A stretch of DNA of 64,000 bases, taken from positions 6,434,315 through 6,498,314 of the forward strand of contig NC_087382.1 of the NCBI RefSeq assembly GCF_963675165.1, written 5' to 3'. The position numbers and the translations under genes were made by a program. Shown here in pieces: positions 1 to 12,600 of this stretch (position 1 is the first letter of the stretch; each line of letters starts with the position of its first letter). Source of the stretch: Halichondria panicea. Taxonomy: Eukaryota > Porifera > Demospongiae > Suberitida > Halichondriidae. The notes beneath the pieces are model-generated. The model was given only the letters and a program-made list of their open reading frames with translations, searched no databases and had not been told where the DNA came from.

Positions 1-693
1 TATTGGAGGTGGCGTGAGTGGTAGCCTACTCATCATCATCGCCATAGTGGCTATCTTGGTGATAGTGCCTGCTCTGATTGTCTACAAGCGTCGAAAAGGA
101 AAGGATGATTTGTAAGTTAATGATTATGTAGTCTTAAATATGGCCTCTAATATGGTTGCCATGCACTATAGCCTCATTCCCATCCCGACTTTTTCCTATT
201 GCCACATGCATCCTGGTTAATTTCACTGTTGCATGCACACAAAAACAGCCGCCCACAACGATTTAACAACGACCCTGAACGTGTAGATGATAATAGTTAC
301 GAGCCGGTGGTTGCCAAGTTGAACCCAGCATATAATCACATTCAAGCCGAGGGAAATGTTATGACAGTCGAGAATCCATTGTATGGAGAAGATTTACACG
401 GTTACGAGAATGTCACTGAGTATAGTCAACACGATCTTGACGATGATGGGTACGATCCCATTGACAATGTTAAAGAAGATTATGGAGACAAGAAAAACTA
501 TGGCCGCCCCATTGATAACATTAAACAGTACTATGATGAGGTGGTTGACAGCTCTGAAGAGGATTTTGATGATCCCATGGAAAATAATGATCATGTTAGT
601 GTTATTGACAGTGAAGGTTACGATGTGATTGCTCGTCGTGATTACGAGAACAGCAACCCAGTTTATGCTGATGACATTACACTAATTAACTAA
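1..693 (+). CDS. single-pass membrane receptor, 3' end (TM helix and tyrosine-rich cytoplasmic tail), partial
   Basis: Two exons are visible, 1-111 and 249-693, joined through GTAAGT at 112 and an AG at 247-248; the phase-2 join keeps frame. The first exon encodes a Gly-rich linker, a hydrophobic helix of about 23 residues and a KRRKGK stop-transfer, so this is a type I-like transmembrane protein whose ectodomain lies left of the window. The roughly 150-residue tail is acidic and carries three NPxY motifs (NPAY, NPLY, NPVY) and several Yxx-hydrophobic motifs (YEPV, YENV, YDPI, YDEV, YDVI). NPxY motifs bind PTB domains or endocytic adaptors, and phosphorylated Yxx-hydrophobic motifs bind SH2 domains. 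No kinase or phosphatase domain is present in the visible part. Signalling or adhesion receptor is inference; the family cannot be named without the ectodomain. Confidence 0.8.
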
Positions 694-1501
694 ATACATC
701 ACTGTGCAAGACCAGTTAGAACACACGCTTTATATATAGGTATGCTTGTTCGTGTACTAGATCTACTTAACATAGTATAAAAATTAATATACAAAACTGC
801 GTCACTTTCCCCCCTCCACCCAATTAAGAGATTTTTGTTTTGTATTTATACATATCGTATGGTTGTGTTTTTATAAATGTGTTAATTAATTAAGTTGAAT
901 TGCCTTGCCTGATGGCATCAACCCGCATGATTTAACTGACCTTCAAGTGAAGTGTGCTAATGTATACTGACTTACTGCATGTTCAAGGTTTTATGTGAAG
1001 CCACCCACCCATGCCAGCTACATATGATGTCATATCTATAGTACCCTATAGTTATAATCATGTGCAGATTTGCTGTTTCACTGCGCATATCATGCACGTG
1101 CTGTTCCACAGTATATTGTGCACACAGATGTGCATGAGAGAATTAACTATAATAGTGTAGAGATGATCGATACATGCATCTCTCAGCATTTAGCATTAAT
1201 CATGATGAATAATAATTGCTAAAATTTAATGCTAAATCAAAAGGTATAATGCTCGTGGTTTTCACTGATTAAGCATCTACCGCGAACATGTATACCCACG
1301 AATTTAATATCACATGCATGCACTGCAGATCGAAAGGCTGCTATTCCGCAAACTGTCATTCCACGAAAGTTTATACCCTTGAAATATACCCGCTATGATA
1401 GTCAAATTGATAAACACAGACTTGCATACATAAAATTACACTTGTAAACAATTAACTTATAGTGGCAGCGGCTGGTAAAAATAGTTGGTAAAAGTGACTG
1501 A
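694..1501. other. intergenic spacer between two convergent genes
   Basis: AT-rich spacer holding the 3' UTR of the receptor gene. A diverged copy of the TIR element seen at 5210-5418 and 54059-54267 lies at about 1240-1405; it shares the internal blocks for the 'cgcgaacatgtatacc' region and ends in the 'gaaatatacccgctat' end block. No coding sequence seen. Confidence 0.5.
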
Positions 1502-3599
1502 CTACACTAGGTGCTCCTTAGAAGATTTTCTTGGAAGGCACACCTTTGACGGACTGCTAATAGGAGGGGTGGATACACGCCCACTATTAGAGAACATTTC
1601 ACCATCAGAGTCATGTTCTAGATTGTTCAAACTTTCTTGGGATTGACGCCATTTTGCAAGCTTCTGCTGCAGACCAGGCCAAGCACGATTCACTTCCTTT
1701 TCACTGCAAAAAAATCAGTGTACACTGAACCCTGATGCATAATTTATAGCAACTAGAATAGTCACTAATAACCGTCGCATAATTGGAAGAGCGCTTCAAT
1801 TCGAGTATAAAAAGCCTGCAGTTGAGCATGCGCTGAAAATAAAGATACGCTTATAGTCTAGTAAGCGCTAATAATCCAGTTTCTACGGTAGTATGCCATG
1901 CACCTCTTAAGTCACTATCAGCTTACTGGGTACGATCTCAAGCAATAAGGCAACAAAGTTATAATAATAATAACTATCCCTCAACTGTTTTAGTTATTAA
2001 TTTTATAGACCATCACCTTTCATGTTGTGGATTGTTGATGTCAAAGAGTAAAATGTTTCCTTTGGACAGTGTCCTCATGATGGACTCCCCTAGACTCCAA
2101 TCACCAAGGTCATTCTCAAGGTGACCAGTGCTTTGACTGAAAGTGAATAGATAATTATTATTACTTACAAACCGCAAAGAGAATGGAACTGAGCTAGATG
2201 TTTATCTAACCGTTATAAAAGCGAAAACAATGGTATCTACAATCAGTGTAATTAGTAAGTTTAGTATTTATTGCTGCACTAATCTAGAGACAACTGTGTT
2301 AGAGTAATCAATTTCGTCGACTTACTGCCTCCTCATGTGGTTGTCGTTGATTCTGAGTGAGGAGAGAGCACTCATTGAGTTGGAGCGCTGAAATAAAGGG
2401 TCAGATTCGTACGGTTCAAGGTGCTCAATGATTCTCTCCCTCAGCTGCTCCATCTTAAGTGACTCGTCCACTCGAGAGGGCTGGGAGTTGCGTCTACCTC
2501 TGGAGATGGGAACATAGCTCATATATTGATATTGACACATTGAATCAACATCAGCAGCAGAAAATTACTTTGTGATCGTGATAATTAAGATGCATGGGTA
2601 TACGTGTGGGTAAGTTAAGGCATAGGCATTATATTTCAGCTGAACCTCAACCCCTAAAAGAACTCTCTTTAGCTACATCGATAAGGCCATGATCTTTAAA
2701 CAGTGGTTTAAAGAACACTTACATGTTGACAGTGGTCAAGTGGTCGTCACTGTCCTCAACTTGTGTGGTGCTGGAGCTGATATTAGAATTCACTCTGCCG
2801 TATTGTAGGGTACAAAGGTGATCAAAATCTCCCCTAGGCAACAATCTGTCATAATCGTTTTCATGTTTACCACCGTCTGCCAAGTTGATTGGCCCATCAT
2901 CAACAAACTGAATGATGACCATTGATTCACGCGACGCCGTGGATTGACGAAAGTGATTCTGGCCCCTGCTGTGGTTCCTCGTGAATGGTGGGGGGCTGGT
3001 GGGGAAAATATTCTCTGTAGAAGATAGTGTGTGTGTGTGTGTGTGTGTGTGTGTACATGTGTGTGTGATGGGGAAACACAAAATATCACAGGCCGACATT
3101 CGCATTCTTTAACATGCATGTCTCTATGTTAAATTTTATTGTCCACTCACGTACCATACATTCCAGACTCTCTAGCTAGTGTCTCCAATTTCTCCTTTGA
3201 AATGAGGTGAAGTCCGGACATCTTCTTTTTATGTCTTTCCAGAGTGTCCGATTTTACTTGCAGCCTTAGAACAGGTCGGTTCATAGAACTTCGCTTCCTC
3301 TGAGTAAGAGGCTGTCCATGTCCTATAATTATGTTGCATAATTAATTTTGAGTTACAAATGCTGCATGGGAGACAAGTCATTGGTACAACAGCAAGTTGC
3401 TTTTAGGCTCTCCTATGTGTCCATGCATTTTCTATGCATGAGTTTCTTGCTCAGATCACACGAATGAATAGTATACGATAGTATCTAAGTTTCTTATAGT
3501 TATATTTTCAACTCACCTAATCGTGACCTTTGTCTCCTTCTTTCCACAGTCTGTCTGAACGAGCGATAAAGGTTAACCGCAAAAAAGGAGTTTCTGTTG
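1502..3599 (-). CDS. unrecognised gene, 3' part (six exons), basic and Ser-rich protein
   Basis: Reading down the minus strand, six exons join in frame: 3517-3599 (an alternative acceptor gives 3593), 3155-3322, 2723-3014, 2326-2499, 2017-2136 and 1502-1703, with GT/AG borders and phase-compatible joins throughout. The roughly 345 residues start with a strongly basic stretch (ERRRQRSR), then a basic segment with KKKMSG, a long polar low-complexity region with Ser/Thr and acidic patches (PTSPPPF, EDSDDH), a charged helical segment (MEQLRERIIEHL) and a C-terminus ending KEHLV. There is no signal peptide, membrane helix or catalytic motif in this part. It looks like a largely disordered cytoplasmic or regulatory tail. 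The 5' end was not found; a possible first coding exon is listed at 4703-4756, but it does not join in phase directly. No family recognised. Confidence 0.65.
3029..3061. repeat. (GT)n microsatellite next to a 3' splice site
   Basis: About ten GT units. On the minus strand this is a CA repeat ending just upstream of the acceptor at 3015, so it forms part of the polypyrimidine/acceptor region of the unrecognised gene. Confidence 0.85.
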
Positions 3600-4702
3600 C
3601 TAAAAGTGTATGCATGGGGAGGGAAATGAGCTGAACACTGTTTATTGTCATCCTATACACTACAGCTATACCATTCTCAATAGATCGGTAGATTGTCACA
3701 TTTGGTTTCGCATTAATGTTGTAAATATGACATACACAAAATTAAGTTATACTTATTGTCCACTACATCAGAATGTATGATAGTAAACCTCGATCCAAGG
3801 ATGAGCGAAGCCCTGAGGCCAAGGATGGTTTACTGAACAGAAAAAGGAACACGTACTATACAATGCAACAATTAATATATCCCATGCAATTTGTTGTGCT
3901 AGGAGTACCCACTGTGTTTAGTCTAGAGCAGTTGTTTAGAAGGTGTGGGAGGGGGCTGTACAGAGCATGCAGCCAGGCAATAGTGGGCATCTTGTCAACA
4001 ACTGTGTGAGAGCCATAACTACCAGTGGCTTCTATGGCATCAACACAGCCTCCAAATGAAAACAGTAACTAGCTGTTAAACACAGCCATGTTTAAACTTT
4101 GCATGAAGAAGCTGAACAAAGACTTATAATTTCAGTATAAGCATTGCAGTAAGCATTGCAATGCCATATGCATATTCTCTGACATTGACTTCGAAGTTAA
4201 CAACGGAGCCTATAAACAGTATAATTATACATGCTCCGTTGCATCTCAAGCGAACTAATATCATACATGCTTTTAATTAATGTGTATATAATTATCAACA
4301 TTCACTCTATTATAATTATTGCACTCGGAAACCAATCCAGCCCACTCAATCTTTAAGTTATTGATTGTGTCACAGTATAATTTATCTGTATAATAATTGA
4401 TAATGATGTGGCGTGTGTGGTATATCAACAACAAATATGGTTCAATCAACAGCTTCCATTTGTTTACAACATGGTGCAAATAGTTACACAACAACAGTCC
4501 ATGTTGACACTGTGGAAGCTAGTGTCATAAACACATTAAAGGATGATTTCAGCTTAAAAGTGGATGAGCTGCATGCACGAAGTTAATCTAAGGCACCAAG
4601 CACCACCCGAAATTAGTTAATGTGTTAAAAAATTGACTCTGGACTGTTAGCTAAAACAGCAATAATATTATTGTAGGATTGGCACTACTTTTAAGAACTT
4701 AC

Positions 4703-4756
4703 AGTGGTCACGCATTTCCGGAACCCACATCTGATCACAACTTTTGAATAATCCAT
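4703..4756 (-). CDS. possible 18-codon first coding exon
   Basis: ATG at 4756 (minus) opens 18 codons (MDYSKVVIRC...) and ends exactly at a consensus GTAAGT donor. It could start the unrecognised gene downstream at 3599, but it ends in phase 0 while the next recognised exon needs phase 2, so at least one further exon would be required. Weak support. Confidence 0.2.
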
Positions 4757-5098
4757 TGTTTGATCACTTAAAATATCTATTGTCTCCGTGTGGGTCATTT
4801 ACCAAGGTGTGTGCGCTGGCACTTTATTGAACTTGTATTACAAGGACACAATTCAATTTCCACAGGGTGTGTTTGTACATAATGGCTACCAACACTCTGC
4901 AAACAAGGGTTGGACACACCACAACATAAAAATATGTTTGGGTGGAACCCTTAAAAATCCTTTCATCAATAATTGATAATATAACGGGCCCGAGGAGCAC
5001 TTTTCAACAAAAGAAAACATGTACTAATTGGTGAACAAAGGTTTATTGTTGATACTTTTCACATTGACATATTTGTATTATTCCTGTGCAATATATAC

Positions 5099-5179
5099 TA
5101 GCCTCGGTCCCAGGCCGATTCTTCTTTAATGGAATGAAGTTGGTGACCTAACTAGACAACTCGGCTGGGAACGAGGCTA
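5099..5179. repeat. short hairpin MITE, TAGCCTCG...CGAGGCTA family
   Basis: The ends are inverted copies: TAGCCTCGGTCCCAGGCC at the left and its near-complement at the right, spanning 81 bp. Related copies lie at 20162-20225, 23869-23927, 33795-33836, 49713-49775 and about 62907-62946. Confidence 0.75.
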
Positions 5180-5209
5180 GTGCAATACTAACAACAGAAA
5201 GAACGAGTA

Positions 5210-5418
5210 TACCGTATATTTCGAAGGTATAAACTTTCGCAGATGAATGAATGACCGTTAGAAAGGTTTTTGCGTGTTTTCGCGGAATAGCAGCCTTTTT
5301 GCAGCATGCATGCATGCGATATTAAATTCGTAGGTATAAATGTTGTCAGTACATGCTTGATCAGCGAAAACTGCGAACATTTACACCCTCGAAATAATTA
5401 TACCCGCTATATACGGTA
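5210..5418. repeat. about 209-bp TIR element (TACCGTATA family)
   Basis: Starts TACCGTATATTTCGAAGGTA and ends with the inverse (TACCCGCTATATACGGTA). It shares internal blocks (aactttcgcaga, gaatagca, cctttttgc) with 54059-54267 and the diverged copy at 1240-1405. TA at both ends fits a TA target duplication. Confidence 0.7.
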
Positions 5419-6384
5419 TAGTATACACACTGTTACAGTATAGAAAGTTACACATTTTCCTTACCAATTTAGAGCTGGCATGCATAATTATATGCTCCAT
5501 TGAAAAGTCACTATGAAAAATCACTATTCACTATGAATAGCTACTAGCTATAAGGAGTAATACAAGTCATGTATAAACTATCACTACTAGATTTTCATAC
5601 GTTTCTGATCCTGTGTGTCCACTCGACTGACTGATCCTGGAGCCCATTGTCAGCTTGACAAAATAATTATCAACACAAAGCTTTTAGGATGTACTATTAA
5701 CTGATGCTATAGCTCTAGCTCTAACATGAAATTCATATATCAACAGTAGATCTATACTCTGCAATGCACATGCTGAAGCCATACATTAGCACTGTCAAGG
5801 GCTTTTGTTGGCAAAATGCTGGCACAAGAATGTCAGCACAACAGGAAGTTTAGGCTGTTAAAGATGTCAGAGGTGTTTAAATCAATTACACACATCCAGT
5901 AACTAGAATTAAAATTAAATGTAGCCTCCAGACCGAGCTGCAAAATAAACATAGTCTACGTTTTCCTCACTTGAAATGTGAGGCACAATCTAGAGGCCAA
6001 CTGTACATCAATTTTAAGGCACCTCACATAGATCTTGCATTTTGTCTTGTGATACATCATTGTATGATACATTCATTGTCGGAGCAGGAGTGCACTCCTG
6101 GTACGAGCCAAAGAGCAGGGTCGACCTTTATATGTTATAAGTTATAAGCGATTCCCCCATTGTACTGGTCATTGGAACTGCAGCAAGTCTGCATGGGAAT
6201 GAAGTAAGATAACATAGGTAGAGCTCTGGCTAGAGCATGCAGCTTACACATTTTTCATTTTTGTCACAAATCTGGACACAAAAATAAGTAGCAGCTTGAT
6301 TTGCACTAAGAGTATTAACGATTCTTTCCTATACACTCATACTGGTTGTCAGGTTCGAGCCACACCCCCATAAACAAAATCAAG

Positions 6385-9300
6385 ATGGCTCTGTTTGGGT
6401 TTGTCAGAAGGTCATCTACTCTTCTTGGACGCTGTCTCCCCTCAAGACTCCCTATTTCTCATGTGAGGGCGCTCAGCTTTGTCCCTGTAGACGACCTGAT
6501 CAGTGGCTTGACAGAGGAACAGATACAAGTAAGTATCAAACGTGCATTCGAGCCTCATTTTGAGGTACAGTTGTATATATCTACCAATACGTACATGTAC
6601 ATAATTATGTACATAAATATTATATCCATTCATTTTCTAGTTCCGAGACACCATTCGCAAGTTCTGTGATGCAGAGTTAGCTCCGCATGCCGACCGGATT
6701 GACCAGGAGAACGGGTTTGACCAGTTCAGGGAGTTTTGGCGGAAGCTGGGAGATCTGGGCATGCTCGGAATCACTGCACCAGGTACACAGTAGAGTTAGT
6801 GTTTGGGGACAAATATTTGGGATATAGCTATGCTGGCACAGCTTATTGACAATGATATTCTATGATGTAAATTTTAGCTGATGTTGCACGGTCATTGGAG
6901 GAGACTGAAGGCAACATTTATGTGACTCTCTGATGATGTACATGTATGTGTTGACCTCTATTCATAGTAGGTAGAAATCACTAGTCAAATTACTCTGTGC
7001 TCTGCTTTTAATTTTGCCTCTGCCCCGCCCCCTCCCTCTACTCACCCCCATAGAGCAGTACGGGGGCTCGGGTCTCGGCTACTTGGAGAACATATTAGCA
7101 ATAGAGGAGGTTACCCGAGCCAGCGGGGCCATTGGACTCAGTTACGGTGATCACTCCAATCTCTGCATCAACCAGATTGTGAGAAACGGCAACGAAGAGC
7201 AAAAAACCAAGTACTTGCCTAAGGTGGGGCCCGTTTTTTAAGCTAGACGATTGTTTAAGTCTGGTCTTTTATTTTTCAAGTTTGTCTTGTCTGTGTGTAC
7301 TCCATGCTAATTAACCAATTTTCTGTCTTGCCAGGAACGTCTTTTTGTTAGCGTTCTGTGAACAATGTACAATAACATGTTTATGTAGTACCTGCTCACA
7401 GTTAATTTACATGTAGCATCTAAGTACACTGATTCTGTACAATTCCAGACAATAGGTTGTTGACACTGCATGGTCAGTGTAGCTCTTATTGGGGTGAGCG
7501 ATGTTAGTCTCTACCTAGTCATCAACATTGCAATTCTGTCTGTCTGTCTGTGTTTGGTAGACCGTACGCCACGATTCTTTTTTGGGCACCGTGATTCTTA
7601 CCTACAGTCAGTGCACATAATATACTTAAGGTTTCTCCTAGTTAGAGAAATTAGTTTTTGGGCATCGTGAAATCTTCAGTAAGTCTGTATAGTTTTAGAG
7701 TTTTTGGGAATCCTGACCTTTACCTATCAGTCAGTGCTTATAGATTTTAGTTTCTGGGCATCGTGATCTTTACCTATCGGTCAGTGCGCATATAATCATT
7801 TATTTTAGTTTTTGGGTATCGTGATCCTTACCTATCAGTCAGTGCGCGTGTATATGTAGTCATAGATAGTAAACGATGTACTGAAACATGAACCAACGCA
7901 ATGAAGGAAAGCTTTCTTATTTTTTATAGAGCTAATAATTATGTATTAGATCTATATCTTCCTTCATTAATTTTTATGCTAAAATTACGGGGTGTTAGCG
8001 CCCTCTAAACACATAGTCAAATCCGATTGGTACTGCCCACATTCGGGCAAGGGCCACAGAATCAGTGCAATAGTGACCAGACGTTCCCTCTAGGAAAACG
8101 ACGCGCTCGTGTTCCATGCACAACCACTTAATCATTAATTTAACAACAAAAATGTTACAGTACAACCTTGATTATCCGGACACATTGGTTCCAGAGGCAG
8201 GCCGGATAACTGAATATGCCGGATAGTAGAATAGATAAACCACGCCTTGATCCAGCCACTTTATTAATAAACAGCAGTGCCAACATGGTTGTCTGCGCAT
8301 GCGCAGAAGACAAGCAGGCCTGTTTCCGTAGTAACAGCTGCAACGCGCATGCACATTTAAGGGACGCGCCCATTTTCTGATTATTAAAAAGAAAATTGCC
8401 AAGCCGATAATTGAGGTTCTGGATAATCGAGGTTCTACTGTATACACAAGTCGCTCGCTTGCTCCAAACATGCTCTGCATGCTCCTAGTGAATATAGTGA
8501 ATATCAGCGGGTCCAGGGGAGTTTCAGTGGTTTCAAATGAAACCCCCTTTTAAGAGATCAACAACTTAGTCAACTAAACATCACATACCTGAAAAGCACA
8601 AGAATAGAGCGCAATCAGTTTCTAGATAAATTATGATCTTTCCCTGCTGACTGCTAGCTAGCTATAGCTAGCAACGCTAAGGTTAGCCAAAAATGTATTA
8701 TTTTTACACACTCAGCAGGGTTTCATACAGGATTTTTAGCCAGGGGGGGAAATGACGACGGCTCAGGGCTCCCACCCCTCTGTATGAAACCCTGCTCAGC
8801 AATTTCCTCCTTAGCCATAATTCTTGCCACTGTGCGTGGGTTTAAAAAATGTGTTTACTTTAAGCCGCTTTTCCTATTTCCTGGATCCGCTACTGAATAA
8901 CTGAATATCTATACCTTGTGACTAACGTGGCTGACCGCTTCCCATGTGTTGTTTCTGATGTTATAGATAGCGATCTTTACCCATTTAATCATTTCACATA
9001 CCGTATAGCGGGTAATTTTTCGTGGGGTAAAAAGTTCGTTCAACTCGAAAACGGTTGTTTTCATGAGTAAAAATTTCATTGCCTGCACTGCATTCATACA
9101 TTCCGGTAAGCCACGCCTACGTTAACATTTTGTGGAGGTCAGCTTGCCCACGAAAATAACGAATATTTTTTTACCCCACGAAAATTACTCGCTATACGGT
9201 ACACTGATTGGTCAAAGCTACCGTTCATTGAATCAGCAATTTGGTGGGAGTTATTAAATCATTATTATTAGTACAATGTACATCACGCAAAAATTGTTTA

Positions 9301-9605
9301 TTTGACAATGGTAATTAATTATTATTATTTAGTTCTGTCTTACATTGGGAGGGAACCTGGGTATCCATGGTTGCTGTAACTGATACTACTTTGAAACTCA
9401 TTCCAATTGAATTATCTGGTATCATGGCATCTGGGTGGCATATAGATCATCAAAGGATTGAGAATGCTTACAATCTGAAAGGAGTTTCGTTGGATAGCCC
9501 CCTCATCAAAACGTTTTGCATACTCAGCATTGTTACATGTTCGTTTTAACATTACACCACAACCTCCTCACATGTTCTTTTATCTACCCCCTGCACATCT
9601 TCATA

Positions 9606-9656
<51 letters not shown>

Positions 9657-12600
9657 ACAGCTGATCAGTGGGGAGTGGGTGGGTGCCTTGGCAATGAGTG
9701 AGCACTCGTCTGGCTCTGACGTAGTCTCCATGAAACTGAGGGCAGAGAAGGACGGCGATGGCTACTTACTAAATGGCAGCAAGTTCTGGATCACCAACGG
9801 GCCTGAGTCCGATTTAGTTATTGTGTATGCCAAGACAGAACCTGAAGCCAATGAGAAGGGTATCACTGCTTTCCTTGTGGAGAAGGTTCATTCTAATGTA
9901 CACTAGCTGGCCTGGGGGGGGGGGGGGGGGAGAAGTGCACACGTTCTTTTCTCCTTTTGGTTAAATTTAGATTCCCTAAAGCCATACTGGGTTCAATTAT
10001 CATTGTTCGGATTGCCTAAATGCTTGAGTGTAAGGGTGCAATTATCGACATTTCTTGTCGTCACGTTTCTTTTGAATGTGCACATACACGGATTAGTTTA
10101 AAAGTTCAAAGTGTTGATTGTAATTTTTCGGCTAAACTTGACCACGTAATTCTTCTACTGCATGGTTGGGTTGCTACGCTCGTGTAGTTGTAATTATATT
10201 TCATAAGGAAGACTTTGCAATTTTCATACATGTACATGAAAACCCTGATGTTAACGAAGTCTTTCCTTGAAATGAATACATGTAAGTACTGTACACTGTC
10301 ACAAATCAATAAGACGTATATACGTTGTGTAAACACTGCACGGTGTCGCACAAGTAGTCTGCCTCTCGTGCGTTGCAAAACAGTGTAATGCGATATATTA
10401 AGGAGTGAAAACAAGACCGTCTTCGGTGACAGAAATTGTACATGCATTTTAAGCAATTTTTCCAGGTGTCCTATTAATCGCTGTGATACGAAATGTAATA
10501 CTGTACGTATTTCAATCTGCCATTGAAGTAAATATCTTAGCAACACGATGAAATCACTTTGAAGTGCAGGTGTTCACAATAATATTGATCCAACTAGTAC
10601 GAGTGGTAGAGAATAAATTGCTTTGATGAGCCAATTTTCCCGTAACTAGAGTGCCAAAATATACCATATATTTTTTACTAATAATCATTTTGGTGTTTTG
10701 ATATTGCTATGACAACCCTCACAGGCGTGGGAAGGGTTCACAACGGGCCCGAAACTGGACAAGTTGGGCATGAGGGGTTCCAGCACCAGCGAGCTGATCT
10801 TCGACAATGTTCGGGTACCAGGTTCGTAGAGAGGAATGTGTAGTAGCAGTGTACGTGTACATACATGACTGTACGGTATAATGTACGGCAGAAATTTGAC
10901 TATGTGTGAAGTAATCAGCCAGCTGATACGATGATACGCCATATTACTGTCAGTGAGAAGAATAATTCTGAGAATCGAAATACAGTATTCGGTCACTGCC
11001 CACATATATAAATAATTATGTACATATCAAGTGATTATAGACAGACACATGTGTGGTTGCATGCATTCTCTTTCTGTAGACAACATGCATGTACATGTAC
11101 GTAAAGTATCAAGCAAATTTTTTAATGGCTTAATGGCTTAATTGGAAATCTATTTGGTGTTTTCTTGTTGTAGCAGTTTGGAAATTACACGATTCGTATA
11201 ATACGTAATCTCCGCTCAACACTATTAAGTAATTATAGAGTTGTTGCATGCATCCTCTTTCTGTAGATAACATGGATGTACGTAAGGTATCGAGCAATTT
11301 TTTTATGGCTTAATGGCTTAATTGGAAATTAATTGGTGTTTTCAGTATCTCAAAAACAAAATTTGTCTTAATTACACGAATCATGTAATATTTGCAATCT
11401 CCGTTCAACACGCCCATACCCACACGAAGCGTGCGTAACCCATAACACTGCCTCCCTGTTTGTCGCCTAGCAACATTGGATTAATCACTTGTACTAGTTG
11501 CCAAATGTGTAACTAGCTTCTTGACACAACGTGTAGTAACGGGTATGTATTTGTCATTGTGGCTTGATGCTAGTTGCAGTGACGTGTACAATAGTAGTCT
11601 AAGAATGTAATGTACTTGCTCCCACAGACTCAGCTTCAGTTACAAGTAATGCCTAGCTACCTACCAACTTTCTACCCACTCAGTAATGACCTCAATAATT
11701 ATATCTAATAATACGGTAGCAATACGGGCGTGCCATCTGTCAACTCAGTATTAGTACAAATGAACGTTTTCAGTGAATGAAGCCTCAATAGAGAGAGCCG
11801 TGTAAAACACACTGCAGGAAACACCTCTTACAAACAACAATGCTTCCACCCACAGTTTATACAAATAATAGGTTTATGAGGGACAATGATGACATGAGTT
11901 TAACTCCCACAGTGTCCTTTATTTGAAGCCCACATAGGACCGGGTATTAAGTATTATGTGCATGACTGTACATTTAGACCAATCTTGAAAAATGTGTCAA
12001 CATCCTAAATGAAACACATGCACCCACTTACTACACATACACCCCAGCTAAGAACGTACTTGGTGAGGTGAACAGAGGAGTGTACGTGCTCATGAGTGGG
12101 TTGGACTTTGAGAGGCTGATTCTAGCGGCTGGCCCCGTGGGGATCATGCAGGCGTGTGTGGACACTGCATTCCCTTACCTTCATCAGAGGGAACAGTTCG
12201 GCGAAAAAATTGGACACTTTCAGGTAAGTGGTTTTCGGGGGTATAGGTACATGTAACTTACATCCACATATATGTGTTGGACTCTGTAATGATCGATGTA
12301 CACTGTACATGTTAAACCTTTGTTGACCTTTATGTAGTGGTTAATTTGCACACAACTATTTTGCATGCTTAAAAATATTTAGGTATTTGTAAATTAATTC
12401 TTGAAGAGTTAATTCTTACACTCTGCGTAGTGGCACCTGGAATGAGATTGCATGACCCAAACATCTGGTGTTTATTGTTCTTGTGTCATTATTATAGGGA
12501 GTAGTCCGTTAACAATTACGTAAAATGTGGGTCGGTATATGTGTGGAAACAATCGTGCCTCCTCTGTTTTGTTTGCTACAAGTCGATCCCATAATTGTAA

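Larger units (their letters stand above)
3600..6384. other. spacer between the unrecognised minus-strand gene and IVD
   Basis: AT-rich. It holds two TIR elements (5099-5179 and 5210-5418) and a possible minus-strand first exon at 4703-4756. Both neighbours are transcribed away from this interval, so their promoters should lie in it. Nothing else coding was seen. Confidence 0.5.

Noticed and set aside
10106-10546. 146-codon minus-strand ORF in IVD intron 4
   Set aside because: No motif, odd composition, antisense within an intron, no splice partners.
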